Shown here piece after piece: positions 34,115-43,076 of a stretch of DNA of 64,000 bases. How positions within the stretch are numbered: position 1 is the stretch's first letter; each line of letters starts with the position of its first letter. The DNA lies in the NCBI RefSeq assembly GCF_004138335.1, contig NZ_RYFW01000002.1:477501-541500 (forward strand), read 5' to 3'. The notes beneath the pieces were generated by a model. It searched no databases, was not told the origin of the DNA, and saw only the letters and a list, made by a program, of their open reading frames with translations. Source of the DNA: Peristeroidobacter agariperforans (GTDB taxonomy: Bacteria; Pseudomonadota; Gammaproteobacteria; Steroidobacterales; Steroidobacteraceae). Position numbers and translations under genes: made by a program.

Positions 34115-35557
34115 TCACGCCCTTAGTCGGCGCCAGCCGATGACGACGCTGGTGATGGAGATGACGATGCCGGCGAAGCTCAGCAGCCACATCACCACGT
34201 CCCACGCGGGGCGGTGAGCGAGTAGCAGGCGGAAGTCGAGGCTGTGGAGGGCGTTGAAGAGCCAGCGGTCCATGCGGTCGGTGTGGCGCATCCAGTTGAG
34301 GACCTGGCCGGTGCGGGGGTCGACGTGGATCCAGGTGCGGTCGGGGTCGTTGAAGATGAAACGCAGGACGGGCAGGGGGCGCTCGCCGCGGCGGGAGTAC
34401 CAGTAGGCGTCTTCGTGTTCGAGGCGCTGGGTTGTGACGAGGCGTGCGTCACTCAACAAGCGAGGGGCAGCAGCCGTCAGCGAAGCATCGTCGAATTGAT
34501 GAGGCGAGCCAGCCAAAGCATCGAGAACGAGCGGCTCGGCAGCGCGTGTTCTCAGCACGAGCATCGGATGACCGAGACTCCAAACGAACGCGGCTTCGCG
34601 TACATCACGCCGGTTCAAGGAGTGCAGCACGTGGAGAGGTGCTGGAAAGTCAGGCTGCTCATTGCCGAGGAAGGCCGCATTGCCGGCCGACATGCGCTGA
34701 AAATCGAAGTCACGAGCCCAGGGCACAGGTGGCCCCATCGACAGCCAGCCACTGAAGATCCAAGTCAAAAGAAACACGCCTCCGACCAGGCCGGCGATGT
34801 GATGCCACGCCATCCAGCCGCGATAAGGAGTGACGTCGCGACCGCGATAGCGGCGCCGCAGGCGAAGGCGATCGATGCCGAGCCACAAACCGGTGGAAGC
34901 GACGACGATGCCCACGCCAGAGGTCCACAGCACAACCTGACTCCACAGCGCCGGCTGCGAGCGCAGATCGCGGAAGTACAGCCAGTGCAGCACAGCGCCG
35001 ATCCAATTCCACGCGCGCTCGCGAGAATGCGTGTCCAGCACGATCTCTCCAGTGCGAGATGAAACATACAGCTGCGTGCCGAGCGAGTCGTTCAAAGCAA
35101 CCCGGTGCAGCGGGCGATGTTGATTGAAGTTCTGGGCGACCGACCACTGATCGCGCTCGAGCGTCGTCACAGTCAGCGCGTCAGCGCGACCCGCAACACG
35201 TGACACGACAGCGCGAGCTTCAGCGGCGTCAACCTTTTGTATGATCCGGCCATCGACTGCTGAGACAGCGACTCGGGGCGCATCGACCGGCTGCACACGA
35301 TACACCGGCTCGCCAGCCATCATTTCCAGGCGAAATTCGCGAGGAAACGATGCGAGTGCGAGCCCATGGAGCACGCGCTCAGGCGCGATGGCGACCCGGC
35401 TCCAATCGATGCGCTCCTGCATCGACAATCTCTCCTCGGCCCTCAACGCCGGAAACGCCACATACATCATCACCAGCCCGGACAGAAACCACAGTGCAAA
35501 CAACAGGCACGTGGCGATACCCAGCCAGCGATGGCCAACGATCAGCCAGCGCAGCAT
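34115..35557 (-). CDS. PepSY-associated transmembrane protein, possible ferric-siderophore reductase-type partner
   Basis: 480 residues with about four membrane helices: one at the N terminus (about 6-34), one near 203-228, one near 253-277 and one at the C terminus (about 453-476). PepSY-type periplasmic segments lie between, such as PVYRVQPVDAPRVAVSAVDGRII and GTQLYVSSRTGEIV. His residues near helix ends (HRWLG, HRPLHR, AWHHIAG) are in keeping with heme-binding PepSY_TM proteins that act as inner-membrane reductases. It starts 2 nt after the stop of the TonB receptor upstream, so receptor and PepSY protein form an operon. A role in reducing an imported iron complex is inferred from this pairing. 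Confidence 0.85.
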   Translation of the reverse strand: MLRWLIVGHRWLGIATCLLFALWFLSGLVMMYVAFPALRAEERLSMQERIDWSRVAIAPERVLHGLALASFPREFRLEMMAGEPVYRVQPVDAPRVAVSAVDGRIIQKVDAAEARAVVSRVAGRADALTVTTLERDQWSVAQNFNQHRPLHRVALNDSLGTQLYVSSRTGEIVLDTHSRERAWNWIGAVLHWLYFRDLRSQPALWSQVVLWTSGVGIVVASTGLWLGIDRLRLRRRYRGRDVTPYRGWMAWHHIAGLVGGVFLLTWIFSGWLSMGPPVPWARDFDFQRMSAGNAAFLGNEQPDFPAPLHVLHSLNRRDVREAAFVWSLGHPMLVLRTRAAEPLVLDALAGSPHQFDDASLTAAAPRLLSDARLVTTQRLEHEDAYWYSRRGERPLPVLRFIFNDPDRTWIHVDPRTGQVLNWMRHTDRMDRWLFNALHSLDFRLLLAHRPAWDVVMWLLSFAGIVISITSVVIGWRRLRA

Positions 35558-35559
35558 CG

Positions 35560-37548
35560 TCAGAACTCGTAGGTGTAGCTGACGCCGTAAGTTCTCGGCA
35601 CGCCGAGGCGCTCCGCGATGAACGAGCCCGAGCCATCGTCACGTCGCGCCGAGCTAAGTCGGGTCGCGTACGCCTCATCAAAGACATTCTGCAAATTCAC
35701 ACCGATGCGATGCCGGCGTGCGGCGTCGACGAAATAGCGCGCGGCCAGGTTGAGAGTGAAGTAGTTGCCGTAGTTCTGGCGGCCGAACCCGCCCACTGAC
35801 TGATAAACGTTGCCGACCCAATTGAGCGTGGCGCTCGCATCCAGTGGCAACTGCGCGGGCGTGAACTGCAGCGAACCTTTCGCGTAGCTCTCCGGAAGAC
35901 GGGCGATCTGCAAGTCAGAGCCTTCTGCGCGCGACCGACTGTAGGTGTAGCTCAAGCTCGTTCTAAAGCTGCCCCCGAGCGGCGCAGCGACCGACGCTTC
36001 GGCGCCCCGAACCTGCACTTCACCCGGCAGATTTCGATAGCGGCCGTTGGGAAATTCATCCGTCGGGTCACCGACGTCGATGAGATTGTCGACATCGCGG
36101 GCAAAGCCTGTGAGTTGCCACGCTATGGCGCCTGCACTCAGCGGAACGTTGCCGCCGATAGAAACATTCAGATTCTTGCTTTCCTCGGGCTGCAGGTCCG
36201 GATTGCCGGCGTAGTCATCGATGCCGATGTAATAAAGCTGCTCGGCGCTTGGCAGCAGGAACGCCGTCGCCGCGACGCCTTCGACATACAGCGCATCGTT
36301 GAATGCGTAGCGACTGCTGACATTCCATACCGTTGCGTTCTTGCCGCCGCTGCCGCGGTTGTATCGTACGCCCGCAGCAGCCGCGACTTTCTCAAACGCA
36401 TTCTCCGCCGTTCGCACTTCGCCGAAGAATGCATGAACGGTCTCGGTCTCGCCCGCGATGGGGAATACATCGTCGCGCGCCTTGTAGTTCTGGTAGTCGT
36501 AGCCGACGTGATAATCGACCCATCCGCCGGGCCGGATCTTCACCAGCGCGCTGCCGCCGTAGTCATGAAACCCCCAGTACGTGCCCGGCGCATACACGAC
36601 GACTTCTTCGCCGGTCGCGGCATCGTTCTGGATGTTCGCGTACGTTGTGTCCCAGTCGTGCAGGTAGGCTTTGATCAGCAGCTGCACCAGCTCGCTGGCA
36701 TCGTGGGCGAGCTTGGCGCTGACGATGTCTTCGTCGCGATCGTTGTAGCTGCGCTTGGTGCCGGCCGCGCTGTTGTTGTCGAGCGTCGCGTCGGTGTGGT
36801 GATAAAGCATGTCCAGGCGCAACGAGTCGTTGAAGTCCAGGCCGTACTTCAAGCCGACGTTGGTCACGTCATAGCTGCGATCGCGATCGGTGGCGCTCGG
36901 TTCGTAGTGCGCGAACTGCCGATAGCCATCGCCCTCGTTCTTCGAGCTGTAGATCACGAACTTGTGCCGCCCGATGGCGCCGCGCGTGAAGCCGCTGACT
37001 TGATAGCCGTCGTTGCCGTCGTAGTTCACGGCGACGTTGCCGCCGGGCTCATCGGAGAAGCTTCGGGTCACGATATTGATGGCGCCGGCCACGCCTTGGG
37101 TCCCGTAGAACAGGCTCTCGCCGCCTTTCAGCACTTCGATGCGCTCGACCATGTTGGCGGGCAGGGTGTCCGGGCTGGTGTCGTTGAAGATGCGGTTGTT
37201 GATCCGCACGCCATCGACCAGCCACAGCACGTCGCCGGGCCGCGAGCCTTGCAGCGACACGTCCACATAGTCGAACGGCCCGCTGCCCGGAGAGACGAAC
37301 AGGCCGGGCACTTCGAACTGAAGCGCGGTGCTGACGTCGACATAGCCGGCCGCCCGGACGCGATCGGCGCTGATGTATTCAACGTCGTGACCGTAGCGCG
37401 CCAGCTCCACGGGCAGCGTCTCCTCGATGCTCCGGGCGGTCACCAGGATCTCCTCCAGCGGATCCTTGCCAGCGGGGTCGTGCGCGAACGTCACGGTGGA
37501 GGCGAAGGTCAGCAGGGAGGCTGCAACGAAGCGGCGATGGCGAAGCAA
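35560..37548 (-). CDS. TonB-dependent receptor (siderophore/cobalamin-type)
   Basis: 662-residue receptor. Signal peptide ending near VTFAHD; TonB box-like EEILVTARSIEETLP; plug domain with ALQFEVPGLFVSPGSG, VDVSLQGSRPGDVLWLVDGVRIN and VERIEVLKGGESLFYGTQGV. The barrel closes with the beta-signal YTYEF at the C terminus, whose final Phe is typical of outer-membrane proteins. The start is TTG at 37548, the only plausible in-frame start, with a GGGGACC-type site just upstream. It is cotranscribed with the PepSY gene (2-nt gap) and divergent from a membrane-anchored winged-helix regulator. The substrate, probably an iron complex, is not decided. Confidence 0.88.
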   Translation of the reverse strand: MLRHRRFVAASLLTFASTVTFAHDPAGKDPLEEILVTARSIEETLPVELARYGHDVEYISADRVRAAGYVDVSTALQFEVPGLFVSPGSGPFDYVDVSLQGSRPGDVLWLVDGVRINNRIFNDTSPDTLPANMVERIEVLKGGESLFYGTQGVAGAINIVTRSFSDEPGGNVAVNYDGNDGYQVSGFTRGAIGRHKFVIYSSKNEGDGYRQFAHYEPSATDRDRSYDVTNVGLKYGLDFNDSLRLDMLYHHTDATLDNNSAAGTKRSYNDRDEDIVSAKLAHDASELVQLLIKAYLHDWDTTYANIQNDAATGEEVVVYAPGTYWGFHDYGGSALVKIRPGGWVDYHVGYDYQNYKARDDVFPIAGETETVHAFFGEVRTAENAFEKVAAAAGVRYNRGSGGKNATVWNVSSRYAFNDALYVEGVAATAFLLPSAEQLYYIGIDDYAGNPDLQPEESKNLNVSIGGNVPLSAGAIAWQLTGFARDVDNLIDVGDPTDEFPNGRYRNLPGEVQVRGAEASVAAPLGGSFRTSLSYTYSRSRAEGSDLQIARLPESYAKGSLQFTPAQLPLDASATLNWVGNVYQSVGGFGRQNYGNYFTLNLAARYFVDAARRHRIGVNLQNVFDEAYATRLSSARRDDGSGSFIAERLGVPRTYGVSYTYEF

Positions 37549-37693
37549 GGGAGGTCCCCACGGAAGTGCTGAACGGCCGAGACTGTTTCGTAACCTGCGC
37601 GTTACCGCATAGCGAGACAGGCTCGGGCAAACTCACCGTAACGACACTACTCAGCGGACCTGGGCGATCTCCAGTAATTTACTGTTTCCAATG

Positions 37694-37710
37694 ACGTTAC
37701 TTAACGTTAA
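37694..37710. promoter_or_regulatory. Tandem ACGTTA motifs and TTAACGTTAA palindrome
   Basis: ACGTTA occurs twice with 10-bp spacing (37694-37699 and 37704-37709), one helical turn apart. The second lies in a perfect 10-bp palindrome. It is located between the divergent TonB receptor and the winged-helix regulator gene, where an operator would be expected. Confidence 0.4.
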
Positions 37711-37747
37711 AACTCCTAGCATTGCGACTATGGGAGTGACGGTCAGC

Positions 37748-39025
37748 ATGACGGTCGACGAGCTGCAGCGACTGGCGGAGCAGTTCCGCGCCAGCGGCTC
37801 CTTGGGCAAGCCGGGTGCCTTGTCGCGCCTGTTCGATTTTTTGCTGGCACGCTCGCTGAGCGGCGAGGCGCCGAAGGAGATCGAGATCGCCCTGCAGGTG
37901 TTCGGCAAGGATGCGAACTTCGACGTGGGGCAGGACTCGGTCGTCCGCGTTTATGTCCACAAGCTGCGGCGTCGGCTCGAAGAATTCGCGACACGCTCGC
38001 TGACGCCGTATGACAGCCGCATCACGATTCCGAAAGGCGAGTACCGCCTGGTGCTCGAACCGGGCAGTGCGGTTGCGCCTGTAGCGCCGGCTCCGGCCCC
38101 GGAGAGCGCTGAGCCACCGCTGATTCAGGTAGCGCCGCCGAATAAGCCGCGATGGCGGCAATGGCTGAGGCCGGCTTTGACAGCGGTGGCGGCGTTCGTT
38201 GCGGGTGTCGTGCTCACGTATTGGTTCACGTCGAATCCGCAGGATCGGGAGTTGAATGCGGTCCGGCAGAGTGCGGTGTGGAGGCCGCTGCTGGATGACG
38301 ATCTGCCGATCACGGTCGTCGTCGGCGATTATTTTCTGCTAGGCGAAGTGGACCAGGCCGGCAATGTCGAGCGTCTGGTGCGCGAGTTCTATATCAACTC
38401 CAATCAGGACTTCCTCGATCATCTGCAGCTCAATCCGGGGCAGTTGAGCAACTATCGCAATCTCGATCTCACGTATCTGCCGGCGGCGAGTGCGTTCGCT
38501 TTGCAGGACCTGGTGCCGGTGTTGAATGCCGGCAAACAAGTGAGAGTGACGCTGCTGTCAGCGCTCGATCCGAGGCTGCTCAAGACGAGCCACGTCGTTT
38601 ACGTCGGGTACATCAGCGGCATGGGAATGCTCGGCGATCGAGTGTTCGCGCAGTCGAGACTGGCGTTGGGTGGATCGTTCGATGAGTTGCACGACACGCA
38701 GACCGGCACGGATTACGTGAGCACGGCGATGCCGATGGGCGTGGAGGGCGGCGCGTTTCGAGACTTCGGTTACTTCTCGACGTTCGCTGGGCCGAATGGG
38801 AATCGGGTCGTTGTGATTTCGGGCACGCGTGATAACGGCGTCATGCATGTGGCTGAGGCGTTGTCACGTCGGGCGGGAGTTGAGGAAGTCGCGCGTAATT
38901 CCGCCGGAGCTTCGTCCTTTGAGTCGCTTTATGAAGTGGATGGAATGGCGCGCGCCGGGCTGAATGCGCGGCTGTTGTTTGTGTCGCCGATGAAGAGCGA
39001 TGCGATTTGGAGTGGGTCACCCTGA
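37748..39025 (+). CDS. Membrane-anchored winged-helix regulator (CadC-like layout)
   Basis: About 425 residues. The N-terminal 100 residues resemble the DNA-binding domain found at the start of many adenylate-cyclase/TPR-type regulators, with EIALQVFGKDANFDVGQDSV followed by VRVYVHKLRRRLEEF and ITIPKGEYRLVL. A proline/alanine linker leads to one membrane helix (about 142-160, ALTAVAAFVAGVVLTYWF). The remaining 260 residues are predicted to be periplasmic, with no known family. This is a one-component layout like CadC or ToxR. The frame opens at ATG 37691, but that falls in an operator-like repeat; ATG 37748, with GGGAG upstream, is used here, and ATG 37730 is also possible. The divergent TonB receptor is its likely target. 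Confidence 0.72.
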   Translation: MTVDELQRLAEQFRASGSLGKPGALSRLFDFLLARSLSGEAPKEIEIALQVFGKDANFDVGQDSVVRVYVHKLRRRLEEFATRSLTPYDSRITIPKGEYRLVLEPGSAVAPVAPAPAPESAEPPLIQVAPPNKPRWRQWLRPALTAVAAFVAGVVLTYWFTSNPQDRELNAVRQSAVWRPLLDDDLPITVVVGDYFLLGEVDQAGNVERLVREFYINSNQDFLDHLQLNPGQLSNYRNLDLTYLPAASAFALQDLVPVLNAGKQVRVTLLSALDPRLLKTSHVVYVGYISGMGMLGDRVFAQSRLALGGSFDELHDTQTGTDYVSTAMPMGVEGGAFRDFGYFSTFAGPNGNRVVVISGTRDNGVMHVAEALSRRAGVEEVARNSAGASSFESLYEVDGMARAGLNARLLFVSPMKSDAIWSGSP

Positions 39026-39136
39026 CCCAGCGGAGTAAGAGGGGAGCTGGCCGCGCGAACTTGGTTCGCTGGTCAACGCGCTCTACGAGCGTTTGGTGTT
39101 CCTCGCTGTCCCACTTGAAGCAATGTGAGATGTGTG

Positions 39137-39577
39137 TCACTGCCGCTTGCGATTGCGCCAATTGTCGCCCGCGGCTTTGGCCGCTTCTTTCGCCGCAGCG
39201 AGCTCCGTGGCATCGAGGACGTTGTCTTTATCCGTGTCGGCGCGGTCGAACAGCTTCGTGGGGCCGTTCACGAATTCGTCCTTGGTGACCTTCTTATCCC
39301 CGTCGGCGTCGAACTGACCCGCCATGCCGTCGCTCCCGCCTTTTTGCTTGCGGCGCTTGGCGAGACGTTCGGGAACGTCGTTGCTATCGATGTAACCGTC
39401 CGAGTTGCGGTCGAGCTTGGCGAAGTGATCGGCGCGGGCGGCGACGAATTCTTCTCGGGTGACGGTGCCGTCTTTGTTGAGGTCGGAGCGTTCGAAGACG
39501 CCTTCGCCGCGCATCTGGGCCAGCGCGGGAGTGCTTAACAGAATCAGCAGGGCTGCTGATACAAACGTGCGAGACAT
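39137..39577 (-). CDS. Exported EF-hand calcium-binding protein
   Basis: 146 residues with a signal peptide (ends near STPALAQ) and four EF-hand loops: DLNKDGTVTREE (32-43), DRNSDGYIDSND (56-67), DADGDKKVTKDE (90-101) and DTDKDNVLDATE (114-125). Loops 3 and 4 lack the usual Gly at position 6, so the affinity may differ from the first two. No other domain is present. It lies just downstream of the amidohydrolase pair on the same strand. A calcium-buffering or sensing role in the periplasm is inferred from the sequence only. Confidence 0.86.
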   Translation of the reverse strand: MSRTFVSAALLILLSTPALAQMRGEGVFERSDLNKDGTVTREEFVAARADHFAKLDRNSDGYIDSNDVPERLAKRRKQKGGSDGMAGQFDADGDKKVTKDEFVNGPTKLFDRADTDKDNVLDATELAAAKEAAKAAGDNWRNRKRQ

Positions 39578-39659
39578 GGTGCTTTCCTCGGTTTCGGGGA
39601 GGGGCTGGTGTGAGCCAGCTTCCTCCCATCAACGCACCAGGTCTCGCGACGTTGACCGC

Positions 39660-40910
39660 TTAGTTCGCGGTCGCGCGCTTCAGGCGTTCGAAGTAACGGT
39701 CGCGCAGGTCCGTCTGACGAGAGCGCATGTCGACCGGGCGGCCGGCGATCCAGACCTGATCGGCGAGGCTGGTGACTTCGAGCGGGTCGCCGCTCCATAG
39801 CACCACGTCGGCGACTTGACCGGCGGCGATGCGGCCGCGAGTCGCGCCGAGGCCGAAGATGTCTGCGGCGTCGGCAGTCAGCGCAGTGACTGCGGCTTCT
39901 TTCGGCATGCCGTGCGCGACGGCATTGCCGGCGAGCTGACGCACCTTGCGAGCGTTGTGGCTGTCTTCGAACATGCTGAATGTGACTTTCACGCCGGCCT
40001 TGTTGAGCAACGCTGCGTTGTCGAGCCGCGCGCCGATCGAGTCGAACGTGTTCGGCAGATTGTTGAGCGCGTCGACGATCACCGGCACCTTTGCTTCGGC
40101 CAGTTGGTCGGCCACGACCCAGGCTTCGGCGCCGCCGGCGATCACGGGCTTGATCCCGTACTTCCTGGCGAAGGCGATGGTCTTGACGATGTCGCCGGCG
40201 CGGTTGACGTTGAAGATCACGCGTCCGCCGGAGAGATAACGAGCGAACACTTCGCGCCCGAGCGGGTGCATCAGCGACTTCTCGTCGGAGACGCGATTGC
40301 GCGTTTCATGCACAGCCTGCTCGAGCACCATCCACTGCGCCGCGCGGCTGCCGCCTGAATGTGAGTTCATTTCTCCGCCCAGATCGATGAACAGCGAGCG
40401 GCTGCCATCGAGCACGGCATCCTGACGACCGTCGAGGGTCACGGCTGCGCCTTGCCCGGCAAGGAAGTTGCCGCTCTCGGCGATGCCGGGGTCCAGCACT
40501 GTCCAGGTCATGCCTTCGATGCGCGTCACCGGCACGAGCACCGAGCGGCCGTTATAAGCGACCGACACATCGAACTCCGGCCGCCACTGCATTTCATAAG
40601 CGGGCGCGCCGAGACCGATCGCTGCATCGTCAGTCGTCGGTTCCTGCGTGACTTCCTGGATGCCGATGGTGGTGAGGCCAGCGAACATGCCGGGCGTCAA
40701 CGCACGACCTTTCGCGTCGATGGTCGTCGCATTGTCGGCAGAGAGGCCGGCGCCGATGGAGTGGATCTTGCCGTCGCGAATCAGCACGTCAGTGTTCGTG
40801 AGCGTGCCTTTGGCGGTCGACGTGTAGACGGTCGCGCCGCGAATCAAAATGTCTTGGGCGAGGGCATGGCTGGCGGTCAGGGCCAGCGCCGAAGCAATCA
40901 GAGCTTTCAT
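39660..40910 (-). CDS. Amidohydrolase-superfamily protein lacking the HxH metal motif
   Basis: 416 residues with a signal peptide (ends near SHALAQ) and the amidohydrolase-like beginning ILIRGATVYTSTAKG. The N-terminal metal site, usually PGLIDxHxH, here reads LTPGMFAGLTTIG, so the two metal-binding histidines are gone. The C-terminal parts (ALTADAADIFGLGATRGRIAAGQVADVVLWSGDPLE) keep the fold. It may therefore be a pseudoenzyme or partner subunit. Its ATG overlaps the stop of the upstream amidohydrolase, which has the intact motif (ATGA), so the two are coupled. Such secreted amidohydrolase pairs are known in other proteobacteria; the natural substrate is unknown. Confidence 0.85.
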   Translation of the reverse strand: MKALIASALALTASHALAQDILIRGATVYTSTAKGTLTNTDVLIRDGKIHSIGAGLSADNATTIDAKGRALTPGMFAGLTTIGIQEVTQEPTTDDAAIGLGAPAYEMQWRPEFDVSVAYNGRSVLVPVTRIEGMTWTVLDPGIAESGNFLAGQGAAVTLDGRQDAVLDGSRSLFIDLGGEMNSHSGGSRAAQWMVLEQAVHETRNRVSDEKSLMHPLGREVFARYLSGGRVIFNVNRAGDIVKTIAFARKYGIKPVIAGGAEAWVVADQLAEAKVPVIVDALNNLPNTFDSIGARLDNAALLNKAGVKVTFSMFEDSHNARKVRQLAGNAVAHGMPKEAAVTALTADAADIFGLGATRGRIAAGQVADVVLWSGDPLEVTSLADQVWIAGRPVDMRSRQTDLRDRYFERLKRATAN

Positions 40911-42400
40911 TGTGCGCTCCCTTTGACGGCGGTTTCATACTGACCGAGCAGGAAATCGGATGCGGGCTTGGTCGGTGGGTTGGCGCGGTCATAGACCAGC
41001 GCGCCATCGATGAACACATTCTCCGCGAGCGCATACACGCTGAAGGGATCGCCATTCCAGATCACTACGTCGCCCATCTTGCCGGCTTCGAGCGTGCCGG
41101 TGACTTTGTCGATGCCGAGCGCTTTCGCTGCGTTGAGCGTGAGCCAGGTGATTGCGTGCTCGCGCGAGATATCGAGACCCATGCGATTGCCGCGAACCAT
41201 GGCCTTGCCGGCTTCTTGATTGAGCCTTTGTATACCTTCCGCCGAATCGGAGTGGACCACAGCACAACCGTTCTTGGGCATGTCGGTGAGCGCGAGGTTT
41301 TCCATCACGCCGTCGAACGCTTCCATCTTGAAGCCCCACCAGTCGGCCCACTCGGCGCCGCAGATGTTGTTCTGTGCGAGCAGGTCCGCGATCTTGTAGG
41401 CCTCGACAGCATGGTGGAACGCCGCGATCTTGAAGCCGAATTCCTTGGCCAGGTCGACCATGATGGCCATCTCGTCGGCGCGATAACAGTGGATGTGCAC
41501 CAGGATCTCGCCGTCCATGGCGCCCACCAGCGTCTCGGACTTCAGGTCGCGCTTCGGCGGTGAGGGCGGCTTCGCTTCGTCGTCCTTCTTCTTGGAAGAG
41601 TCCTTTTGTTTCTTTTCGTAGTCGGCGAGCTCGCGGCGATATTTATTCCACTCCTCGCGATACGCCTGCGCATCGGCGAAGGCCTGGCGATAGCCGGCCA
41701 CATTGCCCATACGCGTCATCGGGGCCTGGCCCTTGCCGCCATAGAATCCTTTGGGATTCTCGCCGCACGCCATTTTCAGGCCCTGCGGCGCGCCGGGGAA
41801 TTTCATGGCCTGATAGGTGGTCGCGTGAACGTTCTTCACGGTGACGCCGCGGCCGCCGATGAGATTGCCCGAGCCGGGCAGGATCTGCATGGAGGTGATG
41901 CCGCCTTCGAGCGCGGTCGCGAAACCTGGATCCTGCGGCCACACAGCGTGCTCGGCCCACGCCTGAGCGGTGACAGGGTCGACCATTTCGTTGCCGTCGC
42001 TGTGTGCGTCGACGCCAGGGCTTGCATACACGCCGAGGTGCGAGTGCACGTCGATCAAGCCGGGTGTGACCCAGCGACCGTTCGCTTCGATGACTTTCGC
42101 GCCCGCCGGTGCACCCAGTTGTGTACCGATCGCCGAGATTCTGCCATCGACGATGAGCACGTCACCGTTGTCGATGCGAGTGCCGGTGCCGGTAAGTACG
42201 GTCGCGCCACGAATCAGCGTGGTGCCGGAGGGAAGCGCTTTGTACGTCGATGTATACGGCGCAGGCGTCGATGGAGCTGGGGTTGCTTGCGGCGTTGGAG
42301 TCTGCGACTGCGGTGCGGTTGCGCAGGCACTCAACAAAACCCCCAGCAATGGAATCACGATCGGGCGGCGCGAGGCGCCGCGCGCATGAACGAGCTGCAT
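40907..42400 (-). CDS. Exported amidohydrolase (imidazolonepropionase-like), intact metal site
   Basis: About 497 residues. The N terminus is a lipoprotein signal (PLLGVLLSACA), followed by a Pro/Thr-rich linker and TTLIRGATVLTGTGTRI. Metal-ligand candidates are HSH in TPGLIDVHSHLG, HIHCYRADE and AAFHHAVEAYKIADLL, and the late motif HSDSAEGIQRLNQEAG with the catalytic Asp. The C-terminal VTGTLEAGKMGDVVIWNGDP is the family's beta-sandwich closure. A TTG at 42439 also opens the frame, but ATG 42400 starts just before the signal peptide. The next gene, a related protein without the metal motif, overlaps its stop by 4 nt. Peptidase or amide hydrolase; substrate unknown. Confidence 0.88.
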   Translation of the reverse strand: MQLVHARGASRRPIVIPLLGVLLSACATAPQSQTPTPQATPAPSTPAPYTSTYKALPSGTTLIRGATVLTGTGTRIDNGDVLIVDGRISAIGTQLGAPAGAKVIEANGRWVTPGLIDVHSHLGVYASPGVDAHSDGNEMVDPVTAQAWAEHAVWPQDPGFATALEGGITSMQILPGSGNLIGGRGVTVKNVHATTYQAMKFPGAPQGLKMACGENPKGFYGGKGQAPMTRMGNVAGYRQAFADAQAYREEWNKYRRELADYEKKQKDSSKKKDDEAKPPSPPKRDLKSETLVGAMDGEILVHIHCYRADEMAIMVDLAKEFGFKIAAFHHAVEAYKIADLLAQNNICGAEWADWWGFKMEAFDGVMENLALTDMPKNGCAVVHSDSAEGIQRLNQEAGKAMVRGNRMGLDISREHAITWLTLNAAKALGIDKVTGTLEAGKMGDVVIWNGDPFSVYALAENVFIDGALVYDRANPPTKPASDFLLGQYETAVKGSAQ

Positions 42401-42446
42401 TATTTGTGATATCCGTGCGGCGAAAAAATCGAAGCGCAAAAATCTA

Positions 42447-42977
42447 TCAGATCAGCCTGCCTTGCGCTGCTGCTTCGTGATCGAGCAGCCAGCGCTTGCG
42501 CGGCAGCCCGCCGCCATAGCCGGTCAGTGAGCCGTCGGCGCCGATCAAGCGATGGCAGGGCACGACCACGCAAATGGGATTGGATCCATTCGCATGACCG
42601 ACGGCGCGCACGGCTTTAGGGCGACCGATGCGTGCGGCGAAGTCGCCGTAGCTCATCGTGGTGCCGACGGGAATACGGCGCAGCTCCTGCCAGACCGAGC
42701 GTTGAAAGGCCGTGCCGCCGGTTTCCACGGGAATCGTATCGATGGCATCCAACTTGCCTTCGAGATAGGCGTGCAAACCATCGCGTATCGCTGCCGAAAC
42801 CGGCCGAGTTCGCAACTGCAGGTTGCCGTACAGCACGGCGAGCGTGCGATCGAGGCGCGCCTTCAGATCGGCCCAGCCCAGTGCGCGCAACCGATCCTGC
42901 TCATCGGCCACGACCAGCATGTCGCCGATCGGGGTCTTCATGCACTCGAGATGGAAACTGAACGTGGTGGCGGGCAT
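42447..42977 (-). CDS. ogt: Methylated-DNA--protein-cysteine methyltransferase
   Basis: 176-residue suicide repair protein that transfers the methyl group of O6-methylguanine to its own cysteine. The active-site motif VPCHRLIG (Cys141) and the helix-turn-helix segment (GTTMSYGDFAARIGRPKAVRAVGHANGSNP, 105-134) are complete. The N-terminal domain contains MKTPIGDMLVVADEQDRL, and the C-terminal LTGYGGGLPRKRWLLDHE is typical for Ogt/Ada-C. It lacks the Ada regulatory domain. The start lies 99 nt from the divergent TPR-sulfotransferase gene. Confidence 0.94.
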   Translation of the reverse strand: MPATTFSFHLECMKTPIGDMLVVADEQDRLRALGWADLKARLDRTLAVLYGNLQLRTRPVSAAIRDGLHAYLEGKLDAIDTIPVETGGTAFQRSVWQELRRIPVGTTMSYGDFAARIGRPKAVRAVGHANGSNPICVVVPCHRLIGADGSLTGYGGGLPRKRWLLDHEAAAQGRLI

Positions 42978-43076
42978 GCGACTTTCTCAATGCATTTGCA
43001 GTATCGGGTGTCAGCGGCGTTATGATCCTGCCAGATCATCGTCGTGAACATTGCGTTGTCACTGGTCCTCTGACGA

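Noticed and set aside
36115-37572. Long open frame on the plus strand, opposite the TonB receptor
   Set aside because: The minus-strand frame has a full receptor with signal peptide, plug motifs and beta-signal; the opposite frame is Ala/Val/Arg-rich without family motifs, typical of GC-rich shadows.
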